A stretch of 64,000 nt of DNA, from the NCBI GenBank assembly GCA_026419785.1, contig JAODTK010003654.1, forward strand, positions 248,001 to 312,000, read 5' to 3'. The position numbers and the translations under genes are program-made. Origin of the DNA: Sclerodactyla briareus (Eukaryota; Echinodermata; Holothuroidea; Dendrochirotida; Sclerodactylidae). The notes beneath the pieces were generated by a model that worked only from the letters and a program-made list of their open reading frames with translations, was not told where the DNA came from and did not search any database. Position 1 is the stretch's first letter. The number at the start of each line of letters is the position of its first letter. Of the stretch, positions 24,201 through 33,960 are shown in pieces.

Positions 24201-27200
24201 CGGGCAAAAATGTTCAACGTTCCAAATTGAAAGTGTCCTGCGTAATGGTGAGCTGGGTCGAATAATTTCTGAACGACCCAATTTTACTGAAAATATTGCA
24301 CCAATTGCGCTGAGGCTTCAATTTCACAATTTTTCAAAAGGGTAGGGTGACACCCCCTCCCCATACCCCTCCCCCCATATCAGTCATAATTGCCAGATCC
24401 GTCGGCAAAGTATAATCTCTACACACCCCCCCAATCCTCAGCCCTTCGCTACGCCCCTGTTGAATAACAGGAAGCGTGTCCTTGATACTGACCGTGACAT
24501 ACTGTTTTTGCTTCTTCAATCTATCAATATGACAATTTTTTCACTCTCGGGTAAAAACAAAAACAAACAAAACGGAAATACTCCATTGTACGTTATACTT
24601 ACTCGATTCACGTTCTTATAATAACCTCGAATGGACCTTCCTCGCTTGTAGTTGGTGGAATATTCAGTAACTCCAATCGAATTGACGAGAAGAAAAATCC
24701 CACACTTCCGTAAAACATTTCATGTTTTTTTTTCTTCACTTTTTCTTATCTACCAGACCGTCAAGCCCGTTCACTTAACCTGACCACGCCAGTGTTGTTG
24801 CAGGTTTCCTCACTTTTATCGATAACTATTATAACCTTAGGCCAATGGTCATGTAATTATGCCTGGACTTTTGGTACTTTTCTATTTGTAAATTATGCAG
24901 TCACACCCTAGACCGAATTTCAAGCCGATTCGAATGGAACTACAATCAGCTATCGTGGAATTTGCCTTGTGACATCACGGGGGGAACCGAAAGATCCCTT
25001 ATAATACAAGGTCACTGCCAACATGTACTTTTGAAGATATTGTACTAAACACCTAATATATGGGATACGTAGGCGAACCTACAAACAATTCATAACATAT
25101 CAAAGAATAATCTCCTCCATTTCTTTCTGAGTAAATGCCGTTTATCGTCTTCCTGTTATCATCGCGCAAAACATGCAGCATTGATGTGTAGGGTCCTTAT
25201 TGACTGGCCTCTGCATCGTTCCCCCGTGATGTCATAGATTCCTCGAATTTCCTCTAATTTTACATCGAGATATCTCAACAAGGCACATGCTGAAACCTCC
25301 AGGGGTTTTGGAGTGTCCTCTTTCCACTTGTGCTAGTCTTACATGATTATTGGCCGTTAAGCTGAGGGATCGTCCTCACAATAGTGAATGAATAATGAAG
25401 GCGACACAAATAGAGTCGTTATTCTGTTTCACGTGATCTCCAAACCGGGATCGCTATTGTTCGGTATCGACTGAGCATAGCTTCACTATGCTAAGTCAAT
25501 GCAAACTTCGTTCCCGGATACTATAGGAAATTGGGGTTCTGCAAATGGACCACTCCATGATTCCCGTGTTGTCAGACACTCATGTCAAGGTATAAAGAAA
25601 GAGGTAGGTTCTGAGAATAGCCTGTTAGCCTATATGTCGTGCAAATCATGACTGATGCACATCGGAATGATTTTGTGTGATGTCACGCAACCAGCAGCGT
25701 CCGATCATCTTGGTGTTTGAGACGATTCCCCCTCTTTTTTTTTTTTTTTTAAACGAGTCAACTATGACTATAATTTCGACACGATAGCTATCAGCCGGAA
25801 CATTAATGTTTCACCTCTGTATCGATGCAAACGACCCGACACTACACGCTGAATTATACCGTACATAAATAATCCATACCAGTAATCTGAGACTATTTAG
25901 ACCTATCTCGAATAAGACTATGTTTTCAATAAAAATCTTACTTCGGTGGATTGGTGAATCTTCTTTGCAAAGCCTGTGAAATAATTTGTGGAATAATATG
26001 TCAAATCGACTCATAGATGCAAAATAGCGCGTTGTATTAAGCTTTCAGTTTATAGTTAAAACAGTTACGTATTCGAGATGGTTCATCATTGTCATGGTAT
26101 CCTTCTTTCATGATGAATGGTTGTAAGGCCCCACCATGCGAACCATCTAGTGTTATTACTACCTCCTCAGTCTATACAACCCATGAAATCGATAACCGTT
26201 TTTTGGAAAGTGACATTCTTCCCTGTATGCAAGAGAATAGAAAATACTTTAACAGACTATCTCCTTCTTTCAATGCAGTAACGGGATCAGTATACAATCA
26301 AGCGCAACTGGCCGAGAGACGAATATAACCGATGTGTAAAGCACGTGAGAAACTACATTTTCTTCTCATTATCATCAACCACATTACCAGACCATTTCAC
26401 TCTTCTTAGAGATTGTATATGTTTTTGGGCATATATGCAAAACTATTCATTGAAATGATACTGTCATGTAATATTCCCTTTGAACTGACAAAGCACCCTT
26501 TGTCATGGGAGGTAACATGAAGCTGTTACTCTTGATGAATTTGGATTACCCGATTTTGCAACTGATTGATAACTCATGGAAAGCTGTGCGTGCGAAGAGG
26601 GTGAAGTTATAAGACGGGTACTGCTGTCATTTTGAAACTCATACCAGGACCATGAGAAGTGTGGTATTCACAAGTTGACCACTATTTATTGTTCATCTAT
26701 GTCATACAATCATTGTACAAATGTCTATTGCACTCAAGTAAAACTCAAATGTTGTATTCATTTCGATGAACCCACCAATATCACCATATTTTCCAATCCG
26801 CATTCTGTCGTTTTAGGTCTTGAGATTTTATTAAATAGGCACGGTCGTCTCCATTTTTTTTTCCTGTGGAATTTGTGTGACAGTACTTATCAGTTCCATA
26901 TTTCCCCAGTATTTTCCAATGGGGGTTAACGCAATAATATCCCTATCCATTTTTAATACCGAACAATCTGAAAACAACTACGTGACCAATGACGTCATGC
27001 GAACGTCGACGACGGCGGCTGCACTAGACGACAATGACACTTAAACATCCATTTTTACTCCACCTGTCCAACCGACGTTTTCTGAGGTGATAAAAAACAG
27101 AATGAAAAAGCTGAGTTTCTAAGGAGGTGGCAAATAAAATGACTGTTTGTATTATAGGAATACTATTCTAGCCATATCAGTTCACATATTATTGAGCGGA

Positions 27201-27611
27201 TGAGTCAGTCGGCTCCATACTGCATAACCATTGATTGCGAGTTAGAGCTCTTGAGAGCCCGATTGACTCTCCGCAGTTGCCGATGGACAAGGCATGTCTT
27301 CTGAAAATGGGCCACGCCACCCCACGTAGTAAGAGTGGGTTACATTGTGATGTGACTTGTAAGAGGCAATCAGGCTGAAATGTGGCTGCCCCTATTCCGA
27401 TGTCCCCCGGGGTACACGATAAAGTGACGTACTGAGTGCGTCGGAGTGAACACGCCCGAAAATGCGTGCTGTCTAGTGCGAATGTAACAGTCACTGATGA
27501 TCAGGGGTACTATCTATGGAGCGCTTTGAGCATGTGGAAAGAACACTATATAAGCACTGGATGTTATTATTATTATTATATATATTAATTATTATATTAT
27601 TATTATTATTC

Positions 27612-27650
<39 letters not shown>

Positions 27651-30600
27651 TTCTTATTATTAGTATTATTAGTCTTTTATTACCAACTATAAACTTACCC
27701 TTATCGAATTCTTTTCACGTAATTGCGTAATTCCTGATTGTTCGCGGTCTACGGTTGACTGCGAAGAAATGCAGCATTTCATTAAAATTGCAATGATGAC
27801 TTTTACATTAGTGTCATCAAAGATGCCAGAAGGAAAACCATGAATGGAACCAGTCAAAAATCCTGTAGAAGTTTGAAATTGCCGATATCCGACCGTCCAG
27901 AAAAAACAACACTATTTTGTGATAATGACTATTTAATAACCTCTATATTATCCAAATCCGATACCCAGGATCATAAGTGACCCCAAGGTAGGCCTACAAC
28001 CAGTTGGCATCCCAATCATTACAATTGATTCCTCTATAACACTAATAACAACCACTAGCTTTCTCTGATCAGAATGGAAAGTCGGCAACCGCATCAACAA
28101 AGCTGGTGTTCGGATACTCTAAAAATGAATAAAGATCATGCTCGAATGATTCGTGACCCACGTTTTAAAATAATTTAAGGCCTTTTTAAATATTTAATGA
28201 GAATATTACTCGTTGTATAATTTCTTTCGGCTCATTAGAGGCGGCTGATCCTCTGTCTTTTGATATTACCAAACTGACGGAGCTGTCATATTCTTGAAGA
28301 CGGTGAGCAGACGCGATATATCTAAAGTTATTTATTTGGTCTAAACTAAAGAAGTGGTTCGAATTTACAGCAGCACGGACGGTCTGGACCATGGCTCATG
28401 GATGCCCTAGCTTGATTACAAAGGCTCCAGACAGAAGAATATGTCTATCAGTGGGTATTTTTTTTGAAAAAGAGGGACTCGTAGCCTATTAACGAACTCT
28501 TACACACTTCGTGAGGAAAAGCGTGCAAATTTAATAAAAATTACAAGCATTCCCCGTATACAAGACATCCTTAATATCCCTTTCACAGCCATTAGAAATA
28601 CATTTATAGCGGGTAAGTGAGAGACGAAACGACTCGTAGTCTATATAGCCATGGGGTTCAAAGAAATATCTCCACGCCAATGACGCCATAGTCATCGATG
28701 TAAAAATACCATGAACCCACCATTAGAGACCATCATTACTAACAGGTGCACCACAAACCTAAGCTCTCACTACCTTCTTCTTTCTATACCAAATATGAAA
28801 TAATAAACTAATCTACTTACGTGTGATATTCGCCGTACTTGAAGCTGTTGATTAAAGGATATTTGACATCAACTGTTTTACTGATTTGGACCAGACCTCT
28901 CTCCCTCCTCCCAGTGACCATATGCGAATCTTAGGTCACTTATGTTATAACATGTGTTGGGATGGGCTTGACCACAATAACAAAGACATTATTATCAAGG
29001 GTCTACGTTTCCAGGACACTTGTAACTGTTACTTCACCCTCTGACTTCTTGGCTATAACGACCACCCATAACACCAGGAAACAGACACATATCACATGCT
29101 ATACCGATGATAATCACGAAGGTGGAACTGTATGCAGTGCCCAGCCTTTGACAACGGACTGGGGTAGATTCGGGTCCTGGAAGAGGAATAATATCAATCA
29201 TTATAAGCGCAGCCATAGCGCAGTTAGGACGTTAATTACAAATGTTTTCTGCCTAATAACTTTTAGTACTCAATTGAAAGAACAAATCGTTAGTCGGTGT
29301 AACTGTCCCCTTCCGACACTGAGTGTCTAGACCTCAGACGATGGTTGAATAGGTGGTCAGCTAACTAATAACTTCATCGGGGCCAATAACTCCAAGAGTC
29401 TGGAATATGGTTTGGTGGCGAACCCTCTGAACGTTTTTACCATGCTGTGACACAAAATACAAGGATAACGATTTATTACTAGGTCTATATAGACTAGGTA
29501 AAGAGAGGATCGACCTGATTACAGTCTACACATGTATGGCCAGTAAATCGTGCGACATAGTCCAATTACGCCTGTCCAGATCAACGCGAAGAGCAGACGA
29601 TGTCCATCCAGCGTATAGTCCACTCATACTCGCAATTCACCGTCTTCACTTTCTAGACTTATGTAGCCTTTAGTGTGTACCGTGTGCCAATGAAAGGTTC
29701 TAGTAAGTCAAAAACAAACAACTTCGCTTTAATTCATATTTGAAGTATTGTCTGGAGCTGGTTTATTTGATTAAATTTCAACTTGCTGTAGATGAACGGA
29801 ATTCGCGTAATGGCCGGGTGGGCATGCCGTCCTCGTCCGCAATGCAGACGTAAGGCCCTCGTGCTCGAACTCCAAGGCTTTGTTCCTCGCATATGCTGCC
29901 AACAAAAGGAACCGTGTTCTCTCGTTTTATGAAATTGAGTTTTCTCTGGAATTGGATTGGTTATTGAGGTGTCGACTTCGGAGAATAAACAAAATTTTAA
30001 TAATTATTTCACCTGATAATCCGGCATGGAGACACGCCCCTCATATCCCTTGGTCCTGAGACGTCCGGCACGTCCGGCAACACTACTAAAAAAGGAATCT
30101 CATCGGTGCGCACATAAACACTAGGATTGATGACGTGAATTATCAGCAATAACATGTGTGGCGTTGTAGGAGTTGTGAAATCAGCAGTGCCAGCCCTAAA
30201 TCCCCTAGGAGTGTGATACACTACTTTGAAAACGCCTATTTTAACAGAGCTCACGATAAAATTTGCCTGATTTTCATATTTTAGGGAGTTGAAGAAGTGT
30301 TGGTACAAAATATTTATATCCATATATATCTCAAGCTGAGAATTTTCAGTTCAGTTGTTGTGGTCTTTTTCATAACGTGTATGGGACGAAAACTCGTCAG
30401 GTAACCCTACATAAGGAGTAATCAAAATATAAGTTACACTACTGAACCGAATCAGTCAACTATAGGCTTTGTTGGAATATTATGAACGAACTATAATTAA
30501 GCAAAAAAATATTGTTTACATAGCACAACTACCATTTTTATTAAAGAGCATTTACGCTATTCTCCCTATTGCAGTTTCTTTTTTTATATTCGCCGTACAT

Positions 30601-31834
30601 GAGAGAGTTCTCTTCATCATCCTCTGTGTAATGCGTCAATAAAGATGTTGTAATTGAGTTCGAATCTTCATATGCCGTAAGTTTCGATGATATCCATGAG
30701 CGCCCTCTTCCCCTTGATTGTCCTGAGAGGTTAATAGTCAGGTCGAGAGTAACTCTGTACATTCTGTCTGCACCTAACGATGTATCTACTAGTCCTATTC
30801 ACCAGAGGAGTAACACGCCAATCAATGGTGAGAAACCTTTAGGGGCACTGAAGAAAATTGAAAGACAAGTTCATCATTAACAATTCAATCCTAAGATCTA
30901 AAGTCTACGAGCCGAATGCCTCAATGCACCTCAAGTGATCCTAAAAGGCAATATACAGTTCATATCGCGCTTTCGAGTACGGATGTCTCCGACGTAGCAA
31001 AGGGTAATTTATTATCACATCATCATCAACAACATAACCATGATGATGATGATATGATGATGATGATGATGAATGATGAGGATGATGATATGATGATATA
31101 TTATTAATTATTTTATTATTATTAGTAGTATTTATTTTATTATTATTTTATTATTATTAATTGAGAATAGGTTATGAGTTCTCTGAGAGCGATTGGTTTG
31201 CGAAAAGTTATTTCTGGTCTGCTGATCCAACCTTGATAAGAAACCTACGCCTTTATGTGCCTACTACAATGGCATTCGGTATTGCGCTCATCCCTTACTC
31301 TCACTCTCGCTGTCACCACTACGGAACCCACAGATATCTTCTCCTCGTTCCGTAAATCATTCGTTACAAGGATTTCAGTAGTTTTGCGAAGTACGACAAC
31401 CTCCCGTTAATTTAACGTAACACTAAAAGTACTCTTATGATATCGTAAATAACTTCTACTCTTGGTAAGCCGGGCAACTTGAGGGACTTGATTGGACACT
31501 GAAGCCTGAATTATTCATGGACGCACCATATTGTATAAATCGAAGCGTGATGTTAATATTCCCCTATCTACAAAGTGCTCGTTGTTATCATTGAGCTTGT
31601 ACATGAGATGAAGTCTCATATCCTCGGTGTATGCGTCCAGGACAGATGTTGTATTTGTAGTGGATTCGGTAGCGGAAAAAGTTTCGATGAAGTTCAGAAC
31701 CACTCTGCCCATATTGCACGAGGAGTTTAACGCTGGTAGAGCGTTTTCATGCGTACACCACTGCTACCTAGCGGGTGTATGTTCTTCAGCCAGTATACCT
31801 CAGGAGGCACCACACAGTCAATCGTGGGACCATC
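18084..31834 (-). CDS. Ig-domain receptor tyrosine kinase-like gene, copy A (locus span)
   Basis: Minus-strand gene assembled from separate exons (entered individually): two Ig-type exons, a transmembrane exon, a juxtamembrane exon and seven exons covering the kinase from alpha-C to the C-terminal tail. Predicted role: single-pass cell-surface receptor with Ig ectodomain and cytoplasmic tyrosine kinase fold. Exon order and splice sites match copy B about 28 kb away, so the two arose by tandem duplication. The signal peptide, any more N-terminal domains and the glycine-loop/VAIK exon were not found. HRD reads HPG and DFG reads DFC, which argues for a pseudokinase. Several exons carry a single-base frameshift relative to copy B, so this is either an unpolished assembly or a decaying gene. 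The receptor class (FGFR/VEGFR-like by the YTHASDV and CW..D motifs) is inferred. Confidence 0.75.
18554..18630 (-). CDS. Gene A, kinase alpha-H/alpha-I exon
   Basis: After the acceptor CGTTTCCAG the exon reads NDLLFDCWHDDSHKRPS, the classic receptor tyrosine kinase C-lobe signature (LM.DCW..DP..RPSF) containing the structural Trp and the conserved Arg that salt-bridges to the APE Glu. Copy B has NELLFDCWEEDSPTKRPS at the same place. The 3' splice site is clear; the donor (AAAGTGGAA) is weak compared with ATTGGTAACT in copy B. Confidence 0.85.
18790..18965. repeat. CGATACGGTAT-type palindromic element, in gene A intron
   Basis: Contains TCGATACGGTATATGG, then GATCGCGAGGCGATTCTGACG and a GTCCTTAAC end, matching parts of the elements at 17.15 and 40.65 kb. 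It lies between the alpha-H/I and alpha-G exons of gene A. Confidence 0.45.
19341..19433 (-). CDS. Gene A, kinase alpha-G exon
   Basis: 93 bp between a TTTATTCCAG acceptor and an ATAG/GTGCGT donor; the copy B exon is 92 bp. Matching segments are TDQEATP (A) with ADQEAIP (B), and GTWPEIYPQ (A) with GEWPENHPQ (B). The second block leads directly into the alpha-H exon (LLFDCW). This corresponds to the stretch after alpha-F that in receptor kinases carries the PYPG-type turn and alpha-G. The frame needs a one-base adjustment to join the following exon in copy A but not in copy B. Confidence 0.6.
   Translation of the reverse strand, partial: SSAFLPTKRRLQRTSMWKHYKERGLRFTHR
20406..20477 (-). CDS. 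Gene A, kinase activation-loop/APE exon
   Basis: Reads SFNYFSPEALLWNEYTHASDV. SPEAL replaces the APE motif and YTHASDV matches the YTHQSDV of FGFR-type kinases at the start of alpha-F. Acceptor TTCTAAG, donor GTTTAC. One T is missing near the start compared with copy B, where the same exon is fully open (TRFSFNYFSPEALFW). The plus-strand frame over this exon (to 20461) is its antisense shadow. Confidence 0.85.
20698..20818 (-). CDS. Gene A, catalytic-loop and DFG exon
   Basis: 121 bp, flanked by a TCTTCTTCAG acceptor and an AAG/GTAGGC donor. It reads FLHPGLSTEKVLLSEGG then HCKLYDFCLSEDAPKV then MRSK. In a canonical kinase this would be LHRDLSTENVLL and KLYDFGL. The catalytic Asp (HRD to HPG), the Asn that binds Mg (N to K) and the DFG Gly (to Cys) are changed, while the DFG Asp is kept. 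One extra T within the KLYDF codons shifts the frame. The preceding exon ends EVLHSFG, giving a natural junction HSFG/FLH. Confidence 0.85.
21080..21410 (-). repeat. 0.6-kb dispersed repeat, copy 1 (partial), gene A intron
   Basis: Matches 41183-41818 and 51488-52135: TTCTCGACTAGTGCTCAGA, GGGGTGTCAACC, ACGTTCA/ACGTCG, CTCGGAACCTGGAG, CATGTCCAACG, and AAATATCCCGTAAAACC blocks occur in the same order. It lies between the alpha-E exon and the catalytic-loop exon. Short frames through it are not conserved among copies. Confidence 0.6.
21560..21770 (-). CDS. Gene A, kinase beta-4/hinge/alpha-E exon
   Basis: 211 bp, fully open, between a CTTTTCAACAG acceptor and a GGG/GTAAGA donor. LYVSGDAFYLITEHTACK then TLDKYLTVSIDP match beta-4, beta-5 (LITE), the hinge and alpha-D (G.LdkYL) of tyrosine kinases. 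A Ser/Thr/Asp-rich kinase-insert-like stretch (DPSDDTSSTSPVS) follows, then ILEAMEVLHSFG, the alpha-E helix immediately before the catalytic loop. The insert is short compared with FGFR/VEGFR classes. Confidence 0.8.
21958..22067 (-). CDS. Gene A, kinase alpha-C/beta-4 exon
   Basis: 110 bp, open, acceptor TTATTCACAG, donor AAAAT/GTAAGC. Reads AEEILQWDAFVKRALELP then GTNHLTKVEGIGIGK, corresponding to alpha-C and the HpNiv.L.G.g stretch. Copy B has ALELPETNHLTKVEGI. Where alpha-C should carry its salt-bridge Glu (aligned to the E of ELKIL in VEGFR) this copy reads K or R, another departure from an active kinase, though the alignment is uncertain by one residue. Confidence 0.8.
22949..23110 (-). 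CDS. Gene A, juxtamembrane/cytoplasmic exon
   Basis: Ends at a clear donor (AACAG/GTAGGT). The 35 codons before it are open and basic: GRKYNRWMGTIKTPLKSI then RELYYDGNR. Copy B at 52598-52760 has GRKYIRWMEK and the same donor position. A basic, Tyr-containing segment between the membrane helix and the kinase is expected of a juxtamembrane region. The upstream acceptor is not resolved, so the left protein boundary is approximate. Confidence 0.5.
23325..23560 (+). repeat. G run and polypurine tract
   Basis: A run of 16 G at 23325-23340, then 23401-23560, almost uninterrupted purines (GGAAAGAAAAGAAGAGGG style) for about 150 bases. The Lys/Arg-rich plus frame here is a translation of the tract, not a gene. 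Confidence 0.8.
24080..24490. repeat. GC-core AT-rich repeat fragment
   Basis: TTTTTTTTGCGCGCTTCGCGCGC at about 24107-24128 in AT-rich context, followed by AAGGGTAGGGTGACACCCCC, C-rich runs, and CTTCGCTACGCCCCTG. Same family as the fragments at 11.6 and 32.9 kb. Confidence 0.45.
27185..27575 (+). repeat. SINE-like retroposon with GCGCTTTGAG tail
   Basis: A balanced-composition segment ends with GAGCGCTTTGAGCATGTGG, then ACACTATATAAGCACTGG and directly an ATT microsatellite. The tail GCGCTTTGAG...GCGCTATATAA-ATT is a familiar 3' end of nonautonomous retroposons in marine animal genomes. The 101-codon minus frame inside is not conserved with anything I recognise. Confidence 0.5.
27564..27680 (+). 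repeat. (ATT)n microsatellite
   Basis: Interrupted TTATTATTA units of about 115 bases forming the tail of the preceding retroposon-like element. Confidence 0.9.
29038..29176 (-). CDS. Gene A, transmembrane exon
   Basis: 139 bp, exactly the length of the copy B exon. Acceptor CCTCTTCCAG, donor AGG/GTGAAG. It encodes a hydrophobic helix of about 27 residues in two frame pieces, STFVIIIGIA and VICVCFLVLWVVVIAKK, ending in a Lys-Lys stop-transfer signal. Copy B gives STVVMI..GIA and CFLLLWVVVIAKKVR. One extra base between the two halves shifts copy A. The plus-strand 122-codon frame over this position is its shadow. This fixes the topology: Ig side outside, kinase inside. Confidence 0.75.
29760..29975 (-). 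CDS. Gene A, possible ectodomain exon
   Basis: Nucleotide blocks are shared with the minus strand at 57470-57660 of copy B (GGCAGCATRTGMG, then CTGGTTTGGAG/CTTGGAGTTCGAG). In copy A one frame reads GPYVCIADEDGMPTR, which looks like the F-strand YxC of an Ig domain. The distance to an upstream Cys is too short for a full Ig fold, so it may be a partial or atypical exon. Confidence 0.3.
30009..30323 (-). CDS. Gene A, long open segment in ectodomain region
   Basis: A 104-codon open frame between the Ig exons and the transmembrane exon, ending at a plausible donor (ATCAG/GTGAAA). The core VVYHTPRGFRAGTADF has no match I can name. Its position suggests an extracellular linker or degenerate domain, but no homologous block was found in copy B. 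Confidence 0.25.
   Translation of the reverse strand: MDINILYQHFFNSLKYENQANFIVSSVKIGVFKVVYHTPRGFRAGTADFTTPTTPHMLLLIIHVINPSVYVRTDEIPFLVVLPDVPDVSGPRDMRGVSPCRIIR
30533..30847 (-). CDS. Gene A, Ig-type exon 2
   Basis: About 315 bp, related along its length to 31527-31834 and to 59982-60310 of copy B: it starts LTID, has LDLTINLSGQSRG at the position of the Ig C-strand, and ends SLMYGEYKKRNCNRE before an ATG/GTAGTT donor. The Ig core Trp and second Cys are not readable in a single frame here. It is the most diverged of the three copies. Confidence 0.5.
31037..31165. repeat. (GAT)n and (ATT)n compound microsatellite
   Basis: ATGATGATG units pass into TTATTATTA units. It lies in the intron between the two Ig-type exons of gene A. 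Confidence 0.9.
31527..31834 (-). CDS. Gene A, Ig-type exon 1
   Basis: 308 bp with acceptor CGCCTAG and donor ATATG/GTGCGT at the same positions as the copy B Ig exon. Readable blocks: TID.VVPPEVYWL, ALPALNSSCNMGR (aligned to ARPAVNISWSING in B, with the core Trp replaced by Cys) and NNEHFVDRGIL (GQFADRGF in B). These are B-, C- and G-strand regions of an Ig domain. The longest open part is 65 codons. Confidence 0.6.
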
Positions 31835-32155
31835 CTAGGCGGCAGGGAGAAAACAAGTGGCAAGTTATCATTATCATTGCTCTAAGATTTTTTATACACC
31901 CATGACAAATATCCATGTTGCGCTGTGTAGTCGGACAATTACGAGCCTTTCTAAGATGGTGAATCCTCTACTGTAGTATACAGTGATATAGCAACGGAGC
32001 ATGCCTGTTCAATCGCCACAGATGAAACTTATAATGTGAAACCGAAGGAATCGATAGTCTCTAAATTCATTATCAAACGTCTCTCAGTTTCCAAAGAAAA
32101 AATCGCCAATATATGGCCCTGCAACAGTAGCGTACGCGATATCTGTCATAGGAGG
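31835..32155. other. Spacer upstream of gene A Ig exons
   Basis: No exon recognised. The start and signal peptide of gene A must lie here or further upstream. Confidence 0.35.
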
Positions 32156-32245
32156 GAGGGGGGGGGGGGGGGGGGGAGGGGGGAGGAGTAAAGGGAGGGG
32201 GGGGGGGGGGGGGGGGGGAGGGAGGGAGGGGGGGGAGGGAGGTCG
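32156..32245 (+). repeat. G-rich low-complexity tract
   Basis: Nearly pure G with sparse A (GGGAGGGGGG style), interrupted once by GGAGTAAAGGGAGG. The proline-rich minus frames across it are artefacts of the tract. G-quadruplex formation is likely. Confidence 0.9.
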
Positions 32246-33960
32246 GAAACCGAGGGAGGTGCACCCGTCATAAATGGCCTCGCTGCACCCTCCCTTATTG
32301 CAAAAAGTAAGTTAAAGTAAGTTATGGTGCCCCTAGACACATGCGGCTGCAACATTTGCTAAAAAAGATGCAGACACTGTTTCATCTATGGACACACAGA
32401 TTTACAAACGGCCGCTAAGATTGGCTTTCGGTTTTATTGTATATCATCAAGTGTGTCTATTTTAGGATACGAGAGGGATTGATTCCGTGTACAAACCTAC
32501 TAGAAATACTCGTAAAAATCGGCGTCGTATTGACCTCTGTGTGTTGCCTGTACCGTTAAAAAATGAGATCAAGATTTTTTCTTTTTACATTAGGCGAGTG
32601 CAATTTTGTGATCCTGCATGGACTAAAATTACAAATAGTTCTGCACAAAAGATGAGGCGTGGATATTCCAGGAGATACCACCCGTCCCCCTTCGTTGCCC
32701 TTCCAGTTCGGACAAAAGCAGTTTACCAAAACGAGGACAGTCGAAATGATACAAAAAACTTGAAAGAGCGACTTATCTAGAGAATTCGATCAAAATTTCG
32801 ACCAAAATGCGGAAATTAGGGAAAAGATGAGGCGAAAGGTATTTTCAAATCAAATATCACAAAAATTGTGCGAAGGTTTTGGCGCGCTTCGCACGTAATA
32901 GGGCCTTTGGCGTATTTACGTACCCGTCAACCCTGTGAACACAATGTGAAATTCGAGAACTTATTACGATTTTCGGGGGATCTTTTTTGAAGATTACATC
33001 GAAAGAAACCAGGGAACGTGGCAAAAGAAAAATCTACAACACTGAGTCATAGAAGGAGAATCTGGAACGGGTCCCTTGAAAAGTGAGGGATTTCGACCAG
33101 CACCCAACGGAGGGCAATTACAGCCCTTTGAGATCAGCAATTAGCAGAAAAATCACAAGAGTCCGAGCAGCAAATCGCATCTTAAGGCATGTAAAATGTA
33201 AAACATTTTGGAACGAGGGTGATGTTTTTAAAGAAGCGCTAAGAATGCAGCAAATGGCATGAAATGCAACCTGCCAAATGTGAATATTTTCTGAAGTGGG
33301 GAGAGCGGGATTGTGTGGCATAGGCGTAACGAGCGGGGTGGGGTGGAGGGGGGGGGGGTAGGGTAGATCCAAGGAAGACTTGCCGCACAAATACTTCTGA
33401 GATGAGAAATCGGGGAAATGACCGAATCGTGAGAAATTTTGGCAGATTTGGCAGCGAAAAGTAAAGAAAAAAGGTAGATCTTTCTGCTGGACTGATCGGA
33501 ATGGCCCGTTTATGCTATGTTGGACGGTCCGTTGTCGTAAGATCACATCAACTCCCAAAGAGGAGCCATACCTACTGCAGATGGAGCTCAGTCCAATTCG
33601 GCAGGAAAAAAAAACCACAGGATCAGGTAGCACGTCCAAATTATTCCTGGACATGAAGTGCAGTGTGTTGACGTGCAAGTGCGCCGTTTTGCCATCTAAG
33701 GCTATATCGGAAATGCAAAAGATTTCCAAAGGGGAGGGAGTAACACCCTTTCTTCGGGACCCCTCACCCAGAGCAGTCAGCCCCACTCAAAATGACGTCC
33801 TACGCCACTGGTAAAGCTACACCTATATCGAGAAGAACCCTCTCTCTCTCCCCTCTGCTAAATCGAGGCACTCCTTGGATTCTGGATGTTGGGCGAAAAT
33901 ACGAAAAAAATACAATTACTGTATCTATACGAATTTGGATTCAGGTTGGCGAATTCTGCA
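32246..33960. repeat. GC-core AT-rich repeat and spacer
   Basis: TTTTGGCGCGCTTCGCACG at about 32878, AAATTTTGGCAGATTTGGCAGCG at 33435, and a G run at 33340-33358 preceded by GGCATAGGCGTAACGAGCGGGG mark repeat fragments of the 11.6/24.1-kb family. The longest frame of the window (222 codons, minus, 33118-33786) runs through this and shows no domain. The plus frame at 32487 (97 codons) is also unrecognised. Confidence 0.4.

Larger units (their letters stand above)
23111..29037 (-). other. Gene A long intron region (transmembrane to juxtamembrane)
   Basis: About 6 kb on the transcribed strand between the transmembrane and juxtamembrane exons. It holds a G run at 23325-23340, a polypurine tract, GC-core repeat fragments, a SINE-like element with an ATT tail, and one minus-strand frame at 28186-28392 (68 codons, RLQEYDSSVSLVIS) that might be an exon but has no counterpart found in copy B. 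Confidence 0.5.

Noticed and set aside
28962-29330. 122-codon plus-strand frame
   Set aside because: Antisense shadow of the transmembrane exon.
32073-32355. Proline-rich minus-strand frames
   Set aside because: They are translations of a poly-G tract.
33118-33786. Longest open frame in the window (222 codons, minus)
   Set aside because: It runs through AT-rich repeat sequence and a G-rich tract, shows no domain, and its length is within chance for 64 kb at this composition.
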